A program made the position numbers and the translations under genes. Positions 1-9,276 of a stretch of 64,000 nucleotides of DNA are shown one piece after another. The stretch is from Flavobacteriaceae bacterium. GTDB lineage: Bacteria; Bacteroidota; Bacteroidia; Flavobacteriales; Flavobacteriaceae. Location of the stretch: assembly GCA_026710085.1 (NCBI GenBank), contig JAPORT010000005.1, positions 47,980-111,979 on the forward strand, written 5' to 3'. The notes under the pieces were generated by a model. That model saw nothing but the letters and a program-made list of their open reading frames with translations. It made no database searches and was not told where the DNA came from. Position 1 is the first letter of the stretch. Every line of letters begins with the position of its first letter.

Positions 1-2
1 CT

Positions 3-722
3 CTGTCTTTAGGTATTGAAACTTTGGGTGGTGTGATGACAAAGTTGATTGACTCGAACACGACCATCCCTGTGAAAAAATCAGAAACCTTTTCGACCGC
101 ACAAGACAATCAACCTTCTGTTGAAATACATGTGCTTCAAGGAGAACGTTCGATGGCTAAAGACAATAAAACCATTGGTAAATTTCATTTAGAAGGCATT
201 CCATCAGCTCCTAGAGGAATCCCTAAAATCAAAGTGACCTTTGATATTGATGCCAATGGAATTATCAGTGTTTCGGCAGAAGATGAATCAACTGGAAAAT
301 CACAGAATATCCGAATCGAAGCTTCTTCGGGCTTAACCGATGAGGAAATCGATCGAATGAAAAAAGAAGCTCAGGCCAACGCCGAAGCTGATGCAGAGGC
401 TCGTAAAAATGTTGAAAAACTGAATCAAGCGGACCAGGTTATTTTTCAAACAGAAAAAGTCATTAGTGAGTCAAAAGATAAAATCCCAGCAGATATTAAA
501 TCAGAAGTTGATAGTGCTCTTGGCCGATTGAAAACGGCTCATCAGTCTAAAAACTATTCTGAAATAGATTCTGCTATCGAAGCGGTTCAAAAGGCACTTT
601 CTAGAATTCCACAAGAACCGCCGAAACAAGAACCGCCCAAAAACGGTTCTACTGAACAACCAAAGAAAGAATCAAAAGGGAGTGATCAGAACGTTAAAGA
701 TGTAGACTTTGAAGAATTATAA
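3..722 (+). CDS. dnaK: Chaperone DnaK (Hsp70), C-terminal part, cut by the window edge
   Basis: ATP-dependent Hsp70 chaperone that works with DnaJ and GrpE, both encoded near 50 kb in this window. The open frame runs back to the window edge, so the ATPase domain and true start lie outside. The visible part begins in the linker just before the substrate-binding domain ([16 protein letters not shown]), continues through the beta-sandwich (segment [17 protein letters not shown]) and ends in a helical lid. The C-terminus has a short proline-rich QEPPK doublet and ends in VDFEEL, a typical Hsp70-like acidic tail. Identity is certain; only the 5' end is missing. Confidence 0.97.
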   Translation: MSLGIETLGGVMTKLIDSNTTIPVKKSETFSTAQDNQPSVEIHVLQGERSMAKDNKTIGKFHLEGIPSAPRGIPKIKVTFDIDANGIISVSAEDESTGKSQNIRIEASSGLTDEEIDRMKKEAQANAEADAEARKNVEKLNQADQVIFQTEKVISESKDKIPADIKSEVDSALGRLKTAHQSKNYSEIDSAIEAVQKALSRIPQEPPKQEPPKNGSTEQPKKESKGSDQNVKDVDFEEL

Positions 723-754
723 ATAAAATAGTTTTCGTGTTTTGAGGTTTTATT

Positions 755-794
755 GACAGGTCCTTCATATTTTGGGGGATCTGTTTTATTTTGG
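755..794 (+). terminator. Possible terminator after dnaK
   Basis: An imperfect hairpin pairs GACAGGTCC (755-763) with GGATCTGTT (777-785), with two G-U pairs, followed by a T-rich stretch. It lies between dnaK and the next start codon, where a terminator is expected. The tail is not a clean T run, so confidence is moderate to low. Confidence 0.4.
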
Positions 795-800
795 GTTTGT

Positions 801-1211
801 ATGAACAAAGAAAAATTATTGGAAAAAGCTAACCAATTATGCAACAATACATTAATGGAGACATTAGGCATTCGGTTTACTGACATTGGAACAGATTTTC
901 TAACTGCAGAAATGGAAGTCAATTCAAAGGTTCATCAACCCGAAGGATTGTTGCATGGTGGTGCATCAGCGGCATTGGCAGAAACAGTAGGAGGTGCTGC
1001 ATCCATTCTTTTAGCCCCAAGAAAACAAACCAAATCAAGAGGCATTCAAATCAGTGTCAACCATGTCCAAGGAATTTCTAAAGGAAAAGTTATGGCAACG
1101 GCTAAAGCTATTCATACTGGAAAATCAACTCAAATTTGGTCAATACGCATCATTGATGAAAAAGGTAATCTTATTTCTATTTGTCAATTAACCACGATGT
1201 TTCTTTCTTGA
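801..1211 (+). CDS. Hotdog-fold acyl-CoA thioesterase (PaaI/MenI-like)
   Basis: Small cytoplasmic hotdog thioesterase of 136 residues. The segment GLLHGGASAALAETVGGA carries the HGG signature and the Glu used by the YdiI/MenI/PaaI group to hydrolyse acyl-CoA. Similarity in this segment and in the C-terminal DEKGNLI...LTTMFL region makes a 1,4-dihydroxy-2-naphthoyl-CoA thioesterase (menaquinone pathway) a reasonable guess, but substrate cannot be assigned from sequence. The frame opens at 753, but the first 16 codons overlap the dnaK hairpin and look non-coding; ATG 801 (MNKEKLL) is preferred. Confidence 0.85.
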   Translation: MNKEKLLEKANQLCNNTLMETLGIRFTDIGTDFLTAEMEVNSKVHQPEGLLHGGASAALAETVGGAASILLAPRKQTKSRGIQISVNHVQGISKGKVMATAKAIHTGKSTQIWSIRIIDEKGNLISICQLTTMFLS

Positions 1212-1627
1212 AACTCATTCATTATAGCACGACAATAATACCTAGTTGTGATTGTGTTAACGACCTATATTAAAAACAGAGAGTTGAAAATCATTCAAGC
1301 ACAAATTCAAGTTTGATGGTATTTCGTAAAATAATGTCCCAGTTTTCCTATAGTAAAGGATAAATACTCAAAACGATACCACTGGTCCATTGAAAACAGG
1401 TCATCACCTTTTTTCAAATAGGTTCTGAATGTAGTCTAGGTATCACGATCAATCAATCTACTCAATTGAAACTATCGCTGAAATAAAAGGAAAGTTTTGA
1501 AGTTTCTGAAGCGGTATGAAAATTCACAAAAATCTCAAATCATCAGAAGCATCTTTCCATCATCTTTGAGAAAAAATCAAAATAGTTTATGTCGTATTCC
1601 TTGATTCATTTCAAAGAGTGAAGTTCA
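1212..1627. other. Intergenic region, nothing recognised
   Basis: About 416 bases between the thioesterase and the converging DUF6048 gene. I see no convincing open frame, RNA gene, repeat end or strong hairpin. Confidence 0.5.
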
Positions 1628-2434
1628 TCAATTGTCAGTAGGTTGTATTGGTTGCCTATCCAAATTTTGATGGGTTTTAACACGTTTGTTAATATAGATG
1701 GGCAAAGCATATGTCAGAGTATAATTAAAACCCGCACCAAATTTGTTATCGTCTGTTTTTTTGTTGAAACTAGGGATGTATAGATTGTCAAAGTTTTCTG
1801 GCATTTTATCTGATAATAGATGATTCAATCTGAGGCTAAAGCCCATAAATAAATTAGTCAATATTTCTGTTTTGACTCCGCCAATAATTTCAATCCAGTT
1901 AGCAGATAATGATTCATACTTTTTGATGGCATTAGATTGGGTGATTTCTTGTTCTGGCCAAAAACGATTTAAATTCCAAGGGACATAGCGATTGACTTCT
2001 TGAGAGTGGCGACTCAATGCCAATCTAAATCCCAAAAACATTTGATTATTCAATCCTTCTATAGATCGAGAAATAGTAAAATCCAATCCAACTTTGATAT
2101 AGTTTCCTTCAGTGCTGAAATTGATTTGTTCGGATTGTGTTGTTTTCGATTCGTTTCCTAGTTCCATAGCAATAAATATTTTTTCAGAAAATTGTAAATC
2201 GCCAACAAACTCAATTCCAGAAAAATCATCGTTATTTAACCCTCGAATAGGTTTTGATAAATCCACCCCAACTCTCAATTGAAATGGCGTGCGTTCTCTC
2301 TGAACCGTTTTAATTTCATCAAGGTTATCTCCACTCACGATGGAATCCGTCTCTATAGTCTGTTCAACTTTCTGGGCAAACAATCCCAATCCAATCAAAC
2401 TAAAAAATAAGATGAAGATGGGCGCTTTGTTCAT
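1628..2434 (-). CDS. DUF6048 family outer-membrane-like protein
   Basis: Exported protein of 268 residues with an N-terminal signal peptide (IFILFFSLIGLGLFAQ). The rest has alternating polar and hydrophobic strands with many aromatic residues, as in small outer-membrane beta-barrels. It is the usual downstream partner of DUF6452 lipoproteins in Bacteroidota, and here the two genes overlap by about 35 bases (2400-2434), which indicates co-translation. Function is unknown; a role in the cell envelope is inferred from the signal peptide and partner. Confidence 0.75.
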   Translation of the reverse strand: MNKAPIFILFFSLIGLGLFAQKVEQTIETDSIVSGDNLDEIKTVQRERTPFQLRVGVDLSKPIRGLNNDDFSGIEFVGDLQFSEKIFIAMELGNESKTTQSEQINFSTEGNYIKVGLDFTISRSIEGLNNQMFLGFRLALSRHSQEVNRYVPWNLNRFWPEQEITQSNAIKKYESLSANWIEIIGGVKTEILTNLFMGFSLRLNHLLSDKMPENFDNLYIPSFNKKTDDNKFGAGFNYTLTYALPIYINKRVKTHQNLDRQPIQPTDN

Positions 2435-2885
2435 CGATTATTGAATCTTTTAATGTTTTGATTTCCATAATCCAATTCTGACCAGAATTTATAATTTCAT
2501 GTGGTGGGTTATTCAGAATAAAAGTTGAAATAAATCCACAAGAACGATTTAGATATTTATCCTCTATTCTATAATTCAATCGAAGTGTATCAATATTCTC
2601 ATCGCCTTGTTCGTGGTTCATGATAAACTCAAAATCAGTGAATGATTGATCACTACGAAGAGGTAAAAGAATGCTGTCTCGATTATTGATTGGTAGATCC
2701 ATTTCAATACCAATTGGCTTTACCATAAAATTGGGGGGACTAGTAGAATTTGAAAGGTCAGCATGATTAAATGTTTTCAAAATAAGCCTTGGTGTGGTAG
2801 GCGAAGTCGGAATACAGATATCATCTTCTTCACAAGAAATGACTCCTAAAACCAAAAATAATAGCCAGGTATTCTTACACTTCAA
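2400..2885 (-). CDS. DUF6452 family lipoprotein
   Basis: Predicted lipoprotein of 161 residues. The signal peptide ends in a lipobox (LGVISC), followed directly by acidic residues CEEDD, a pattern seen on Bacteroidota lipoproteins that reach the cell surface. Two further cysteines (ICIPT and RSCGF) may form a disulfide. The next gene, a DUF6048 protein, starts inside its 3' end. This pair is conserved in Bacteroidota but has no assigned function. Confidence 0.75.
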   Translation of the reverse strand: MKCKNTWLLFLVLGVISCEEDDICIPTSPTTPRLILKTFNHADLSNSTSPPNFMVKPIGIEMDLPINNRDSILLPLRSDQSFTDFEFIMNHEQGDENIDTLRLNYRIEDKYLNRSCGFISTFILNNPPHEIINSGQNWIMEIKTLKDSIIDEQSAHLHLIF

Positions 2886-3218
2886 TGTGGAGTACTAAAT
2901 TTCCAAAAATAAAACATTTAAGAAGGGTACTTGATGCACAAAGGGTTCACCTTGAATCATTGCTTTGACATGATCATTAACCGATCATTTATGCTTATGG
3001 CTCCAAACAAATGATACGAATTTTGTAGGTTCCTTCATGACAAATTATGTCGTTTGAACTTTTTACAAGAACCCAATTTTTGATAAAAACAAACCTTGAC
3101 CAGGTTACAAATAATGTCATTTTGAGACTTATAATTAACGATTGTTAAGAAATTTTTGTTGCACCAGATAGTTGAACATAGCCCCATTTTATTTTTTTCA
3201 ATGTTATCCATCGTCACT
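2886..3218. other. Intergenic region with a solo inverted-repeat end
   Basis: About 333 bases without a credible gene. A 60-codon minus-strand frame (3035-3217) overlaps the repeat end at 3158-3177 and resembles no family, so it is not called. The rest shows nothing else recognisable. Confidence 0.5.
3158..3177 (+). repeat. Solo end of the 207-bp MITE-like family
   Basis: The 20 bases GTTGCACCAGATAGTTGAAC match the right terminal inverted repeat of the elements at 11551-11758 and 16748-16954, and are followed by the same CATAGC flank seen there. No matching left end is visible upstream, so this is either a decayed copy or an isolated end. Confidence 0.6.
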
Positions 3219-4757
3219 TCAATTTTTTAGAAGATCATTCAATTCATTCTCCATTTGCAGGACTCTTTGAGGGAATTTTTCAGCAAGATTATTCTCTTGT
3301 GCTCTGTCATCAGAAAGTCGATATAATTGATAGTTATCTGATGTTCCAGTTTCTATATTAACAGTTGCTATTAAGGGACTTCCAGAATGCGGAGGAATGA
3401 GAATCCAATCTCTTTTTAGATAACTTTTACGTCCTATGGCCTCCAAAACAATACTATCTCTACCTTTTTCAGTTTTCCCCATGAAAGCGTCTAATAAATC
3501 TTGACTATCCATTTGGTTGACAGGAACCTTTAAAAGTTTAGCAAAAGAGGCTGAAAAATCGATTTGACTCACCAGAGCCTTGGAAACCATTGGTTTGATT
3601 GTCCCTTTCCACTGAATCATCAACGGAACTCTTGTTCCAGCTTCATAAAGACTATACTTCCCCCCTCTTAATCCACCACTGGGAGTATGATTTCCAATTT
3701 TTTCAACAGCTTGGTCTTGATAACCATCATTCAAAACAGGACCATTATCACTTGAAAATAGGATGAGCGTATTTTCAGCTAAACCTAGTTGGTCTATTTT
3801 ATCCAATACTTGACCAACAGCCCAGTCTGCTTCTAAAATGACATCGCCTCTTGGTCCCATTCCTGACTGACCAATAAATCTAGGATGCGGTACACGGGGT
3901 ACATGCGGTTGATGTAATGAATAAAACAAAAAAAATGGCACTTGTTGATGCTTTTCAATGAATTTTAATGAACGACTTAAAATAGTATCTGACATATCTT
4001 CATCGATGTATCGTGCAGTAACCCCTCCTCTCTGAAAACCAATACGTGAAATACCATTATGAATACTCATATCGTGACCGTGACTTGGAAAGACTTTTAA
4101 TTTTTCTGGGTTTTCTTTACCAGTGGGTTCGCCGGAAAAGTTTTTCTTATAGTTGACTTCGAGAAGATCCCCTGATTCTAAACCAACGACTCGATCGTTC
4201 TCAACATAAACTGTAGGTGCCCGATCATTAGTTGAAGCCAAAATATATGAATAATCGAAGCCTACTTGATTGGGACCTGGAGCAATTTTCCCATTCCAAT
4301 CTAATTCACGATGACCTAAACCTAAATGCCATTTACCGATTACTGCGGTTTTGTAACCAACCGATTGCATTATTTTTGGGAGCGTCTGCATCGTTGTATC
4401 AATAATCAATGGCGCATTTCCTGGAAGAATACGAGCCCTCTTGTTTTTCCAAGGATATTGTCCAGTCAATAAAGCATAACGACTTGGAGTGCACGTGGCA
4501 GAAGATGCATATCCACGTTTGAATAAAATGCCTTCTTTGGCAATACGATCGAAGTTTGGCGTATTTAAAGTGCCATGGCCATAGGCACTGACATCTCCAT
4601 AACCTAAATCATCTGCATATATGATGATGATGTTCGGTTGATCTATTGATATCTCATGAGACGAGTTTTGACCATCTTGACATGAAACACATATCAAATA
4701 GATTAATACAGAAATTGAAAATATCAAACTATCAGAAATGCTTTTTACTTCTATCAT
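3219..4757 (-). CDS. Sulfatase (arylsulfatase family S1), lipoprotein
   Basis: Hydrolyses sulfate esters, probably of sulfated polysaccharides, in the periplasm or at the cell surface. ATG 4757 gives 512 residues and a lipoprotein signal (LIYLICVSC); the longer frame to 4880 adds 41 residues without signal character. Near the N-terminus are the metal-binding segment IIIYADDLGYGDVSAYG and the sulfatase signature CTPSRYALLTG, whose Cys must be converted to formylglycine. Further conserved parts are GKWHLG and SSDNGPV. No formylglycine-generating enzyme is encoded in the window. Substrate is unknown. Confidence 0.92.
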   Translation of the reverse strand: MIEVKSISDSLIFSISVLIYLICVSCQDGQNSSHEISIDQPNIIIIYADDLGYGDVSAYGHGTLNTPNFDRIAKEGILFKRGYASSATCTPSRYALLTGQYPWKNKRARILPGNAPLIIDTTMQTLPKIMQSVGYKTAVIGKWHLGLGHRELDWNGKIAPGPNQVGFDYSYILASTNDRAPTVYVENDRVVGLESGDLLEVNYKKNFSGEPTGKENPEKLKVFPSHGHDMSIHNGISRIGFQRGGVTARYIDEDMSDTILSRSLKFIEKHQQVPFFLFYSLHQPHVPRVPHPRFIGQSGMGPRGDVILEADWAVGQVLDKIDQLGLAENTLILFSSDNGPVLNDGYQDQAVEKIGNHTPSGGLRGGKYSLYEAGTRVPLMIQWKGTIKPMVSKALVSQIDFSASFAKLLKVPVNQMDSQDLLDAFMGKTEKGRDSIVLEAIGRKSYLKRDWILIPPHSGSPLIATVNIETGTSDNYQLYRLSDDRAQENNLAEKFPQRVLQMENELNDLLKN

Positions 4758-4944
4758 TTGAGATTCATAAAAGGATTGCTCTAATATAAAAAGATTGTCA
4801 CATGAGAAACTCATTGGATCTTCAAAAAAAGATGTTACCGAATATGGAACTCTTTGAAATCGACTGATCGATTTCCCCATAAATTATTGGAGATGGCTTT
4901 TTTAATTTTACGAATATTTTATGATGTTAAAATCGAAAAAATAA

Positions 4945-6228
4945 ATGAAAAAGATATGTCGCTCTGATGAGATTTTTCAACTGGATAAAAAATATCTATC
5001 CAATACATACCATCCCATACCAGTTGCCTTAAATAGAGGTCAAGGCGTTTTTCTATGGGATATGGAAGGAAAAAAATATTTTGATTTTCTTTCGTCTTAT
5101 TCAGCCGTCAATCAAGGCCATTGTCACCCTCGGTTGGTCAACATCATGAAAGCTCAATGCGAAAAACTAACCTTGACTTCTAGGGCTTTTCATAACTCAA
5201 CTTTAGGTGCTTACGCTCAATACATAACCCAATATTTCGGTTATGAAAAAATGTTACCCATGAATTCTGGCGTGGAAGCTGTAGAAACAGCGATCAAAAT
5301 CACAAGAAAATGGGGTGTCGTCAATAAAGGGATCCCCGATAATGAATCGCAAATCATTGTCTGCAATCAAAATTTTCATGGTCGTACAACGACGGTCATT
5401 TCATTTTCATCGGATAAAAGCTCTAAAGATAATTTTGGACCTCATGCTACTGGGTTTATCAATATTCCGTATAATGATTTAAATGCACTCAAAACTGTTT
5501 TAGAATCCAACAAAAAGATTGCTGGTTTTCTTATGGAGCCCATCCAAGGAGAAGCTGGCGTTCGAATGCCCGCCCTAGATTACTGCCAACGAGCCCATGA
5601 CCTATGTAAGCAATACAACGTGTTGTTTCTTGCTGATGAAATTCAATCGGGACTAGCTCGATCTGGAAGTTTATTGGCAACCTGTGGTCATTGCCATTGT
5701 ATGGATATCTGTCAAAAAAATGGAAACCACTACACCAAACCAGATATCATTTTATTAGGCAAAGCACTTAGTGGAGGTCTCTACCCTATTTCAGCAGTCT
5801 TATGCGATGCTCATATTATGGATGTATTGAAACCTGGCGACCATGGAAGCACCTTTGGTGGCAACCCTCTTGCAAGTGCCATTGCTATCGAAGCATTAAA
5901 GGTGATTCAAGAGGAGCAGTTGATGGTTAATGCACGAAATATGGGAGAATACTTTCGTTGTCAATTACAACAATATCTACAAGTCAGCAAGATTCTTCAA
6001 GAAGTTCGAGGAAGAGGACTATTAAATGCCGTGGTGATTCAATCTAAAACGAACCCTTCTCTGGCTTGGGATATTTGTTTGAGATTAAGTGATCATGGAC
6101 TTTTAGCCAAACCGACGCATGGAAATATCATACGGTTTGCTCCCCCACTAATTATTACCAAAACACAAATGACACAAGGATTAGAAATCATCATCAACAC
6201 CTTTAAAGAATTTGAATCTAAGGACTGA
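4945..6228 (+). CDS. rocD: Ornithine aminotransferase
   Basis: PLP-dependent ornithine--oxo-acid transaminase of 427 residues that converts ornithine to glutamate semialdehyde. Class III features are clear: FLSSYSAVNQGHCHP near the N-terminus, MNSGVEAVETAIK, the cofactor Asp in LADEIQSGLARSG and the Schiff-base Lys at about residue 273 in LLGKALSGG. An insertion before the lysine contains four cysteines (C247, C250, C252, C256; CGHCHCMDIC), which could bind a metal. A cysteine desulfurase gene follows with a 3-base gap. Confidence 0.93.
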   Translation: MKKICRSDEIFQLDKKYLSNTYHPIPVALNRGQGVFLWDMEGKKYFDFLSSYSAVNQGHCHPRLVNIMKAQCEKLTLTSRAFHNSTLGAYAQYITQYFGYEKMLPMNSGVEAVETAIKITRKWGVVNKGIPDNESQIIVCNQNFHGRTTTVISFSSDKSSKDNFGPHATGFINIPYNDLNALKTVLESNKKIAGFLMEPIQGEAGVRMPALDYCQRAHDLCKQYNVLFLADEIQSGLARSGSLLATCGHCHCMDICQKNGNHYTKPDIILLGKALSGGLYPISAVLCDAHIMDVLKPGDHGSTFGGNPLASAIAIEALKVIQEEQLMVNARNMGEYFRCQLQQYLQVSKILQEVRGRGLLNAVVIQSKTNPSLAWDICLRLSDHGLLAKPTHGNIIRFAPPLIITKTQMTQGLEIIINTFKEFESKD

Positions 6229-6231
6229 TTG

Positions 6232-7371
6232 ATGCAAGTTTATTTTGATAATGCAGCAACGACTCCATTGTATCCCGAAGTGATTCAAAAAGTTACTGAT
6301 GTATTGGAACAATACTATGGCAATCCATCGTCAATCCATAGTATTGGTAGAAAATCACGTACGATTATCGAATTGGCTAGAAAAGAAATTTCAAGTTATC
6401 TTGGCGCCAAACCTCAAGAAATTATTTTCAATTCGGGAGGAACTGAAGGAATTAATTTTATATTTCATAGTGCTATAAATGATTTGAAAGTCAAACGAAT
6501 CATTACATCAAAAATTGAACATCATGCAGTGCTGGAATGCTTGCCTTTAAATCAAAAGAAAATTGATGTCCAATACGTAACAATTCATTCTAATGGATTG
6601 ATTGATTTGGATTCATTGGAACATTTATTAGCCAAAAAAAAGACTAAAACTTTAGTTAGTTTGATGCATGTTAATAATGAAATAGGAACGATTACAGATC
6701 TAAAAAAATGCGGCGAAATATGTGCAAAATATCAGAGCTTGTTCCACACTGATGCAGTACAATCTGTTGGAAAGTTATCGATTGATGTCAAAGAGTGCCT
6801 CATTACCTTTTTAACAGCATCTGCACATAAATTTCATGGGCCTAAAGGTACTGGTTTTCTTTACATCGAAAGAAATTCTGGGATCAAAGCACAAATATCA
6901 GGAGGAGGGCAAGAACGTGGTCTCAGGGCTGGTACAGAATCAGTTCATAATATATTAGGAATGTCTTTGGCATTAAAGTTATCTTATCAGCAATTAGATC
7001 AAAATACGAATCATATTTCACAATTAAAAACCCGATTTCTTAACCGATTGAAAGAAATCTTTAATGACTTAATAATCAATGGCATCGAAAATAATGAACA
7101 ATTGGGATTGCCTCACATTTGTCACGTCACTTTTCCAATTCCCAAAAAGAAAGCTCAATTGCTTGGATTTAAGTTAGATATGAAAGGGATTGCATGTTCT
7201 CAAGGTAGTGCTTGCCAATCAGGTACTCCGATAGGATCTCATGTATTAGATGAACTTTCAAATGACTCAAAAGATGAATTCCCATCATTTCGATTTTCTT
7301 TTTCAAAATTCAATACCATACAAGAAGTTGATTATGTACTAGCGTCTCTAGAAGAAATTGCAAACAACTAA
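6232..7371 (+). CDS. Cysteine desulfurase (NifS/IscS family)
   Basis: PLP enzyme of 379 residues that removes sulfur from cysteine for Fe-S cluster or tRNA thiolation pathways. Visible motifs are YFDNAATTPLYPEV at the N-terminus, the PLP lysine in SAHKFHGPKGTGFLY and the catalytic Cys loop GIACSQGSACQSG. ATG 6232 is chosen; a TTG directly before it adds one residue only. It starts 3 bases after the ornithine aminotransferase stop, so the two are probably co-transcribed. No IscU or Isc regulator is adjacent, so the sulfur acceptor is not evident. Confidence 0.92.
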   Translation: MQVYFDNAATTPLYPEVIQKVTDVLEQYYGNPSSIHSIGRKSRTIIELARKEISSYLGAKPQEIIFNSGGTEGINFIFHSAINDLKVKRIITSKIEHHAVLECLPLNQKKIDVQYVTIHSNGLIDLDSLEHLLAKKKTKTLVSLMHVNNEIGTITDLKKCGEICAKYQSLFHTDAVQSVGKLSIDVKECLITFLTASAHKFHGPKGTGFLYIERNSGIKAQISGGGQERGLRAGTESVHNILGMSLALKLSYQQLDQNTNHISQLKTRFLNRLKEIFNDLIINGIENNEQLGLPHICHVTFPIPKKKAQLLGFKLDMKGIACSQGSACQSGTPIGSHVLDELSNDSKDEFPSFRFSFSKFNTIQEVDYVLASLEEIANN

Positions 7372-7438
7372 TTCACCCATAACTTTTGGATTTTCTTTGC
7401 CATCTTTAGTGAGTTATTAAATACTTAATTAACCTGAT

Positions 7439-8119
7439 TTAAGTTGGTATTTGCGATTCATTCCACTTAGTATATAGCATATCAAGATCGTATTCCAATG
7501 GGGTTGATTGTAATTCAATAATTCCATCTGCATGAGCTCGTTGTAATATATATTCAATCATATAATCTTCTTTATTATTGATTGGGTCAAACTCACTTTT
7601 TAGTGTTAAATTAAAAAGAGAGGCCGTTGTTTGAAATAGAAAAGCTCTCAATCCACTTCGAAGATCTTTAACCAAATCAAATGCTGTGAATCCTGTTTGG
7701 CGATATACCAGTCGAATTAAAATCCTTCCTTGGCTTCTAGATAAATTTTTTAATTCATCTTCTAATTCACTAAAGATATGTTTTTCTACTCTTTTAATGT
7801 ATCTCTTTCTATGTGATTTTTTATCTATTAGATCCAATCGATTGCTGAGTATTTCAAATCTTTCCCCAGCCATTTTTGCATAGGGATATACTTTGAGTGT
7901 CCGATTTCGAAGGATTAAATAATTTCTTAGTTCGTTTTGTGTTTGAAAATTTAAAGGTTGAAAAAGCGTTACCCCCTTTAATTCTAATCCTAATTGATCA
8001 TTCCAATAATCAAGTGTGTCCAATCGCTCTCCTTCATATTCATTATCATTTATTTGAGCCATGAAGTATGAATGAAATAACAAACTCAGTGAAATAAAAA
8101 TTACGCTTCGATACATCAT
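7439..8119 (-). CDS. DUF4294 family exported protein
   Basis: Protein of 226 residues with a signal peptide (FISLSLLFHSYFMAQ). The core from about residue 70 contains the DUF4294 hallmark segments YPYAKMAGERFEIL, KRYIKRVEKHIFSELE, LSRSQGRILIRLVYRQTG and DLRSGLRAFLFQT. The family is common in Bacteroidota and has no known function. It is divergent from the M42 peptidase gene, with about 70 bases between the starts. Confidence 0.85.
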   Translation of the reverse strand: MMYRSVIFISLSLLFHSYFMAQINDNEYEGERLDTLDYWNDQLGLELKGVTLFQPLNFQTQNELRNYLILRNRTLKVYPYAKMAGERFEILSNRLDLIDKKSHRKRYIKRVEKHIFSELEDELKNLSRSQGRILIRLVYRQTGFTAFDLVKDLRSGLRAFLFQTTASLFNLTLKSEFDPINNKEDYMIEYILQRAHADGIIELQSTPLEYDLDMLYTKWNESQIPT

Positions 8120-8160
8120 GACAAAATTAAAACTTCTAAATTCTTAAAGATGGAATTTTT

Positions 8161-8168
8161 TACTTTTG
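8161..8168 (+). promoter_or_regulatory. Bacteroidota -7 element (TACTTTTG) before the M42 peptidase
   Basis: TACTTTTG matches the TAnnTTTG -7 consensus used by the Bacteroidota primary sigma factor and lies 22 bases before the start codon at 8191. A clear TTG -33 element is not evident. Confidence 0.4.
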
Positions 8169-8190
8169 CGAGTTCAATTTTTATACCAAT

Positions 8191-9276
8191 ATGAGTAACT
8201 ACATAGATGAAAAAGCTTTTGATTTTTTAGAAAAATATCTAAATAATGCAGCACCTACTGGCTATGAAGTTGCAGGGCAAAAAATGTGGATGGAATATCT
8301 TAAACCATATGTTGATGATTTTTTAACGGATACCTATGGTACCGCAGTTGGCATTATCAATCCGGGCAAAGATTATCGAGTTGTCATCGAAGCACATTCG
8401 GATGAAATATCATGGTATGTCAATTATATTTCTAAAGACGGTTTGATTTATGTGATTCGAAATGGAGGCAGTGACCATCAAATTGCACCTTCCAAATGGG
8501 TCCATATTCATACAGCAAATGGTGTTGTTCCTGGTGTATTTGGATGGCCAGCAATTCACACAAGGAAAGGAGAAAATAAAGAGGAGCCTCCCAAACTATC
8601 CAATATTTTTATTGATGTTGGGGCTAAAGATAGCCACCAAGTTGATGATTTAGGAATTCATGTTGGTTGTGTCATTACCTATCCTGATTCTTTTCGAATC
8701 ATCAATGAAAATAAAATTGTTTGCCGTGCTATTGATAATCGAATAGGTGGATTCATGATTGCACAAGTTGCTCGTTTGCTATATGAAGAAAACATAAAAC
8801 TTCCTTATAGCCTTTATATCACTAATTCTGTTCAAGAAGAAGTGGGATTAAGAGGAGCCGAAATGATCACACAAACAATAAAACCACACGCGGCCATCAT
8901 CACTGACGTATGTCATGATACTTCAACACCGATGATCAATGAAAAAGTTGAAGGAGATATTAAAATTGGAGATGGGCCAGTTATCTCATATGCACCTTCT
9001 ATTCAGCATAAATTAAGGGATGTGATTCTAAATGCAGCAATCAATCATGATGTGCCTATACAAAGACTTGCTTCTCATCGATACACTGGAACAGATACGG
9101 ATGCATTTGCATATAGTAATGGTGGAGTGGCTTCCGCATTGATTTCTCTCCCCTTGCGCTACATGCATACAACAGTAGAAATGGCTCACCTTGAAGATAT
9201 CAAACATTTAATACAACTGTATTTATTGAGTCTCCAAAACATAAAATCTGGGGAGACTTTCAGTTACTTTGACTAA
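8191..9276 (+). CDS. M42 family metallopeptidase (glutamyl aminopeptidase/endoglucanase family)
   Basis: Cytoplasmic di-metal aminopeptidase of 361 residues. M42 landmarks are visible: IEAHSDEISWYVNYI (first metal His/Asp region), RAIDNRIGGFM (bridging Asp), NSVQEEVGLRGAE (catalytic Glu pair) and IITDVCHD. A late His ligand sits in LRYMHTTVEMAH. Family members remove N-terminal residues from peptides; old endoglucanase names for this family are probably wrong. Its 3' end overlaps that of pyrD by 17 bases in convergent orientation. Confidence 0.9.
   Translation: MSNYIDEKAFDFLEKYLNNAAPTGYEVAGQKMWMEYLKPYVDDFLTDTYGTAVGIINPGKDYRVVIEAHSDEISWYVNYISKDGLIYVIRNGGSDHQIAPSKWVHIHTANGVVPGVFGWPAIHTRKGENKEEPPKLSNIFIDVGAKDSHQVDDLGIHVGCVITYPDSFRIINENKIVCRAIDNRIGGFMIAQVARLLYEENIKLPYSLYITNSVQEEVGLRGAEMITQTIKPHAAIITDVCHDTSTPMINEKVEGDIKIGDGPVISYAPSIQHKLRDVILNAAINHDVPIQRLASHRYTGTDTDAFAYSNGGVASALISLPLRYMHTTVEMAHLEDIKHLIQLYLLSLQNIKSGETFSYFD

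Noticed and set aside
3035..3217. 60-codon minus-strand frame
   Set aside because: It runs through the solo repeat end, matches no family and has no promoter or signal sequence; probably chance.
4758..4880. 41-codon N-terminal extension of the first sulfatase
   Set aside because: No signal character, while the internal Met opens directly into a lipoprotein signal peptide.
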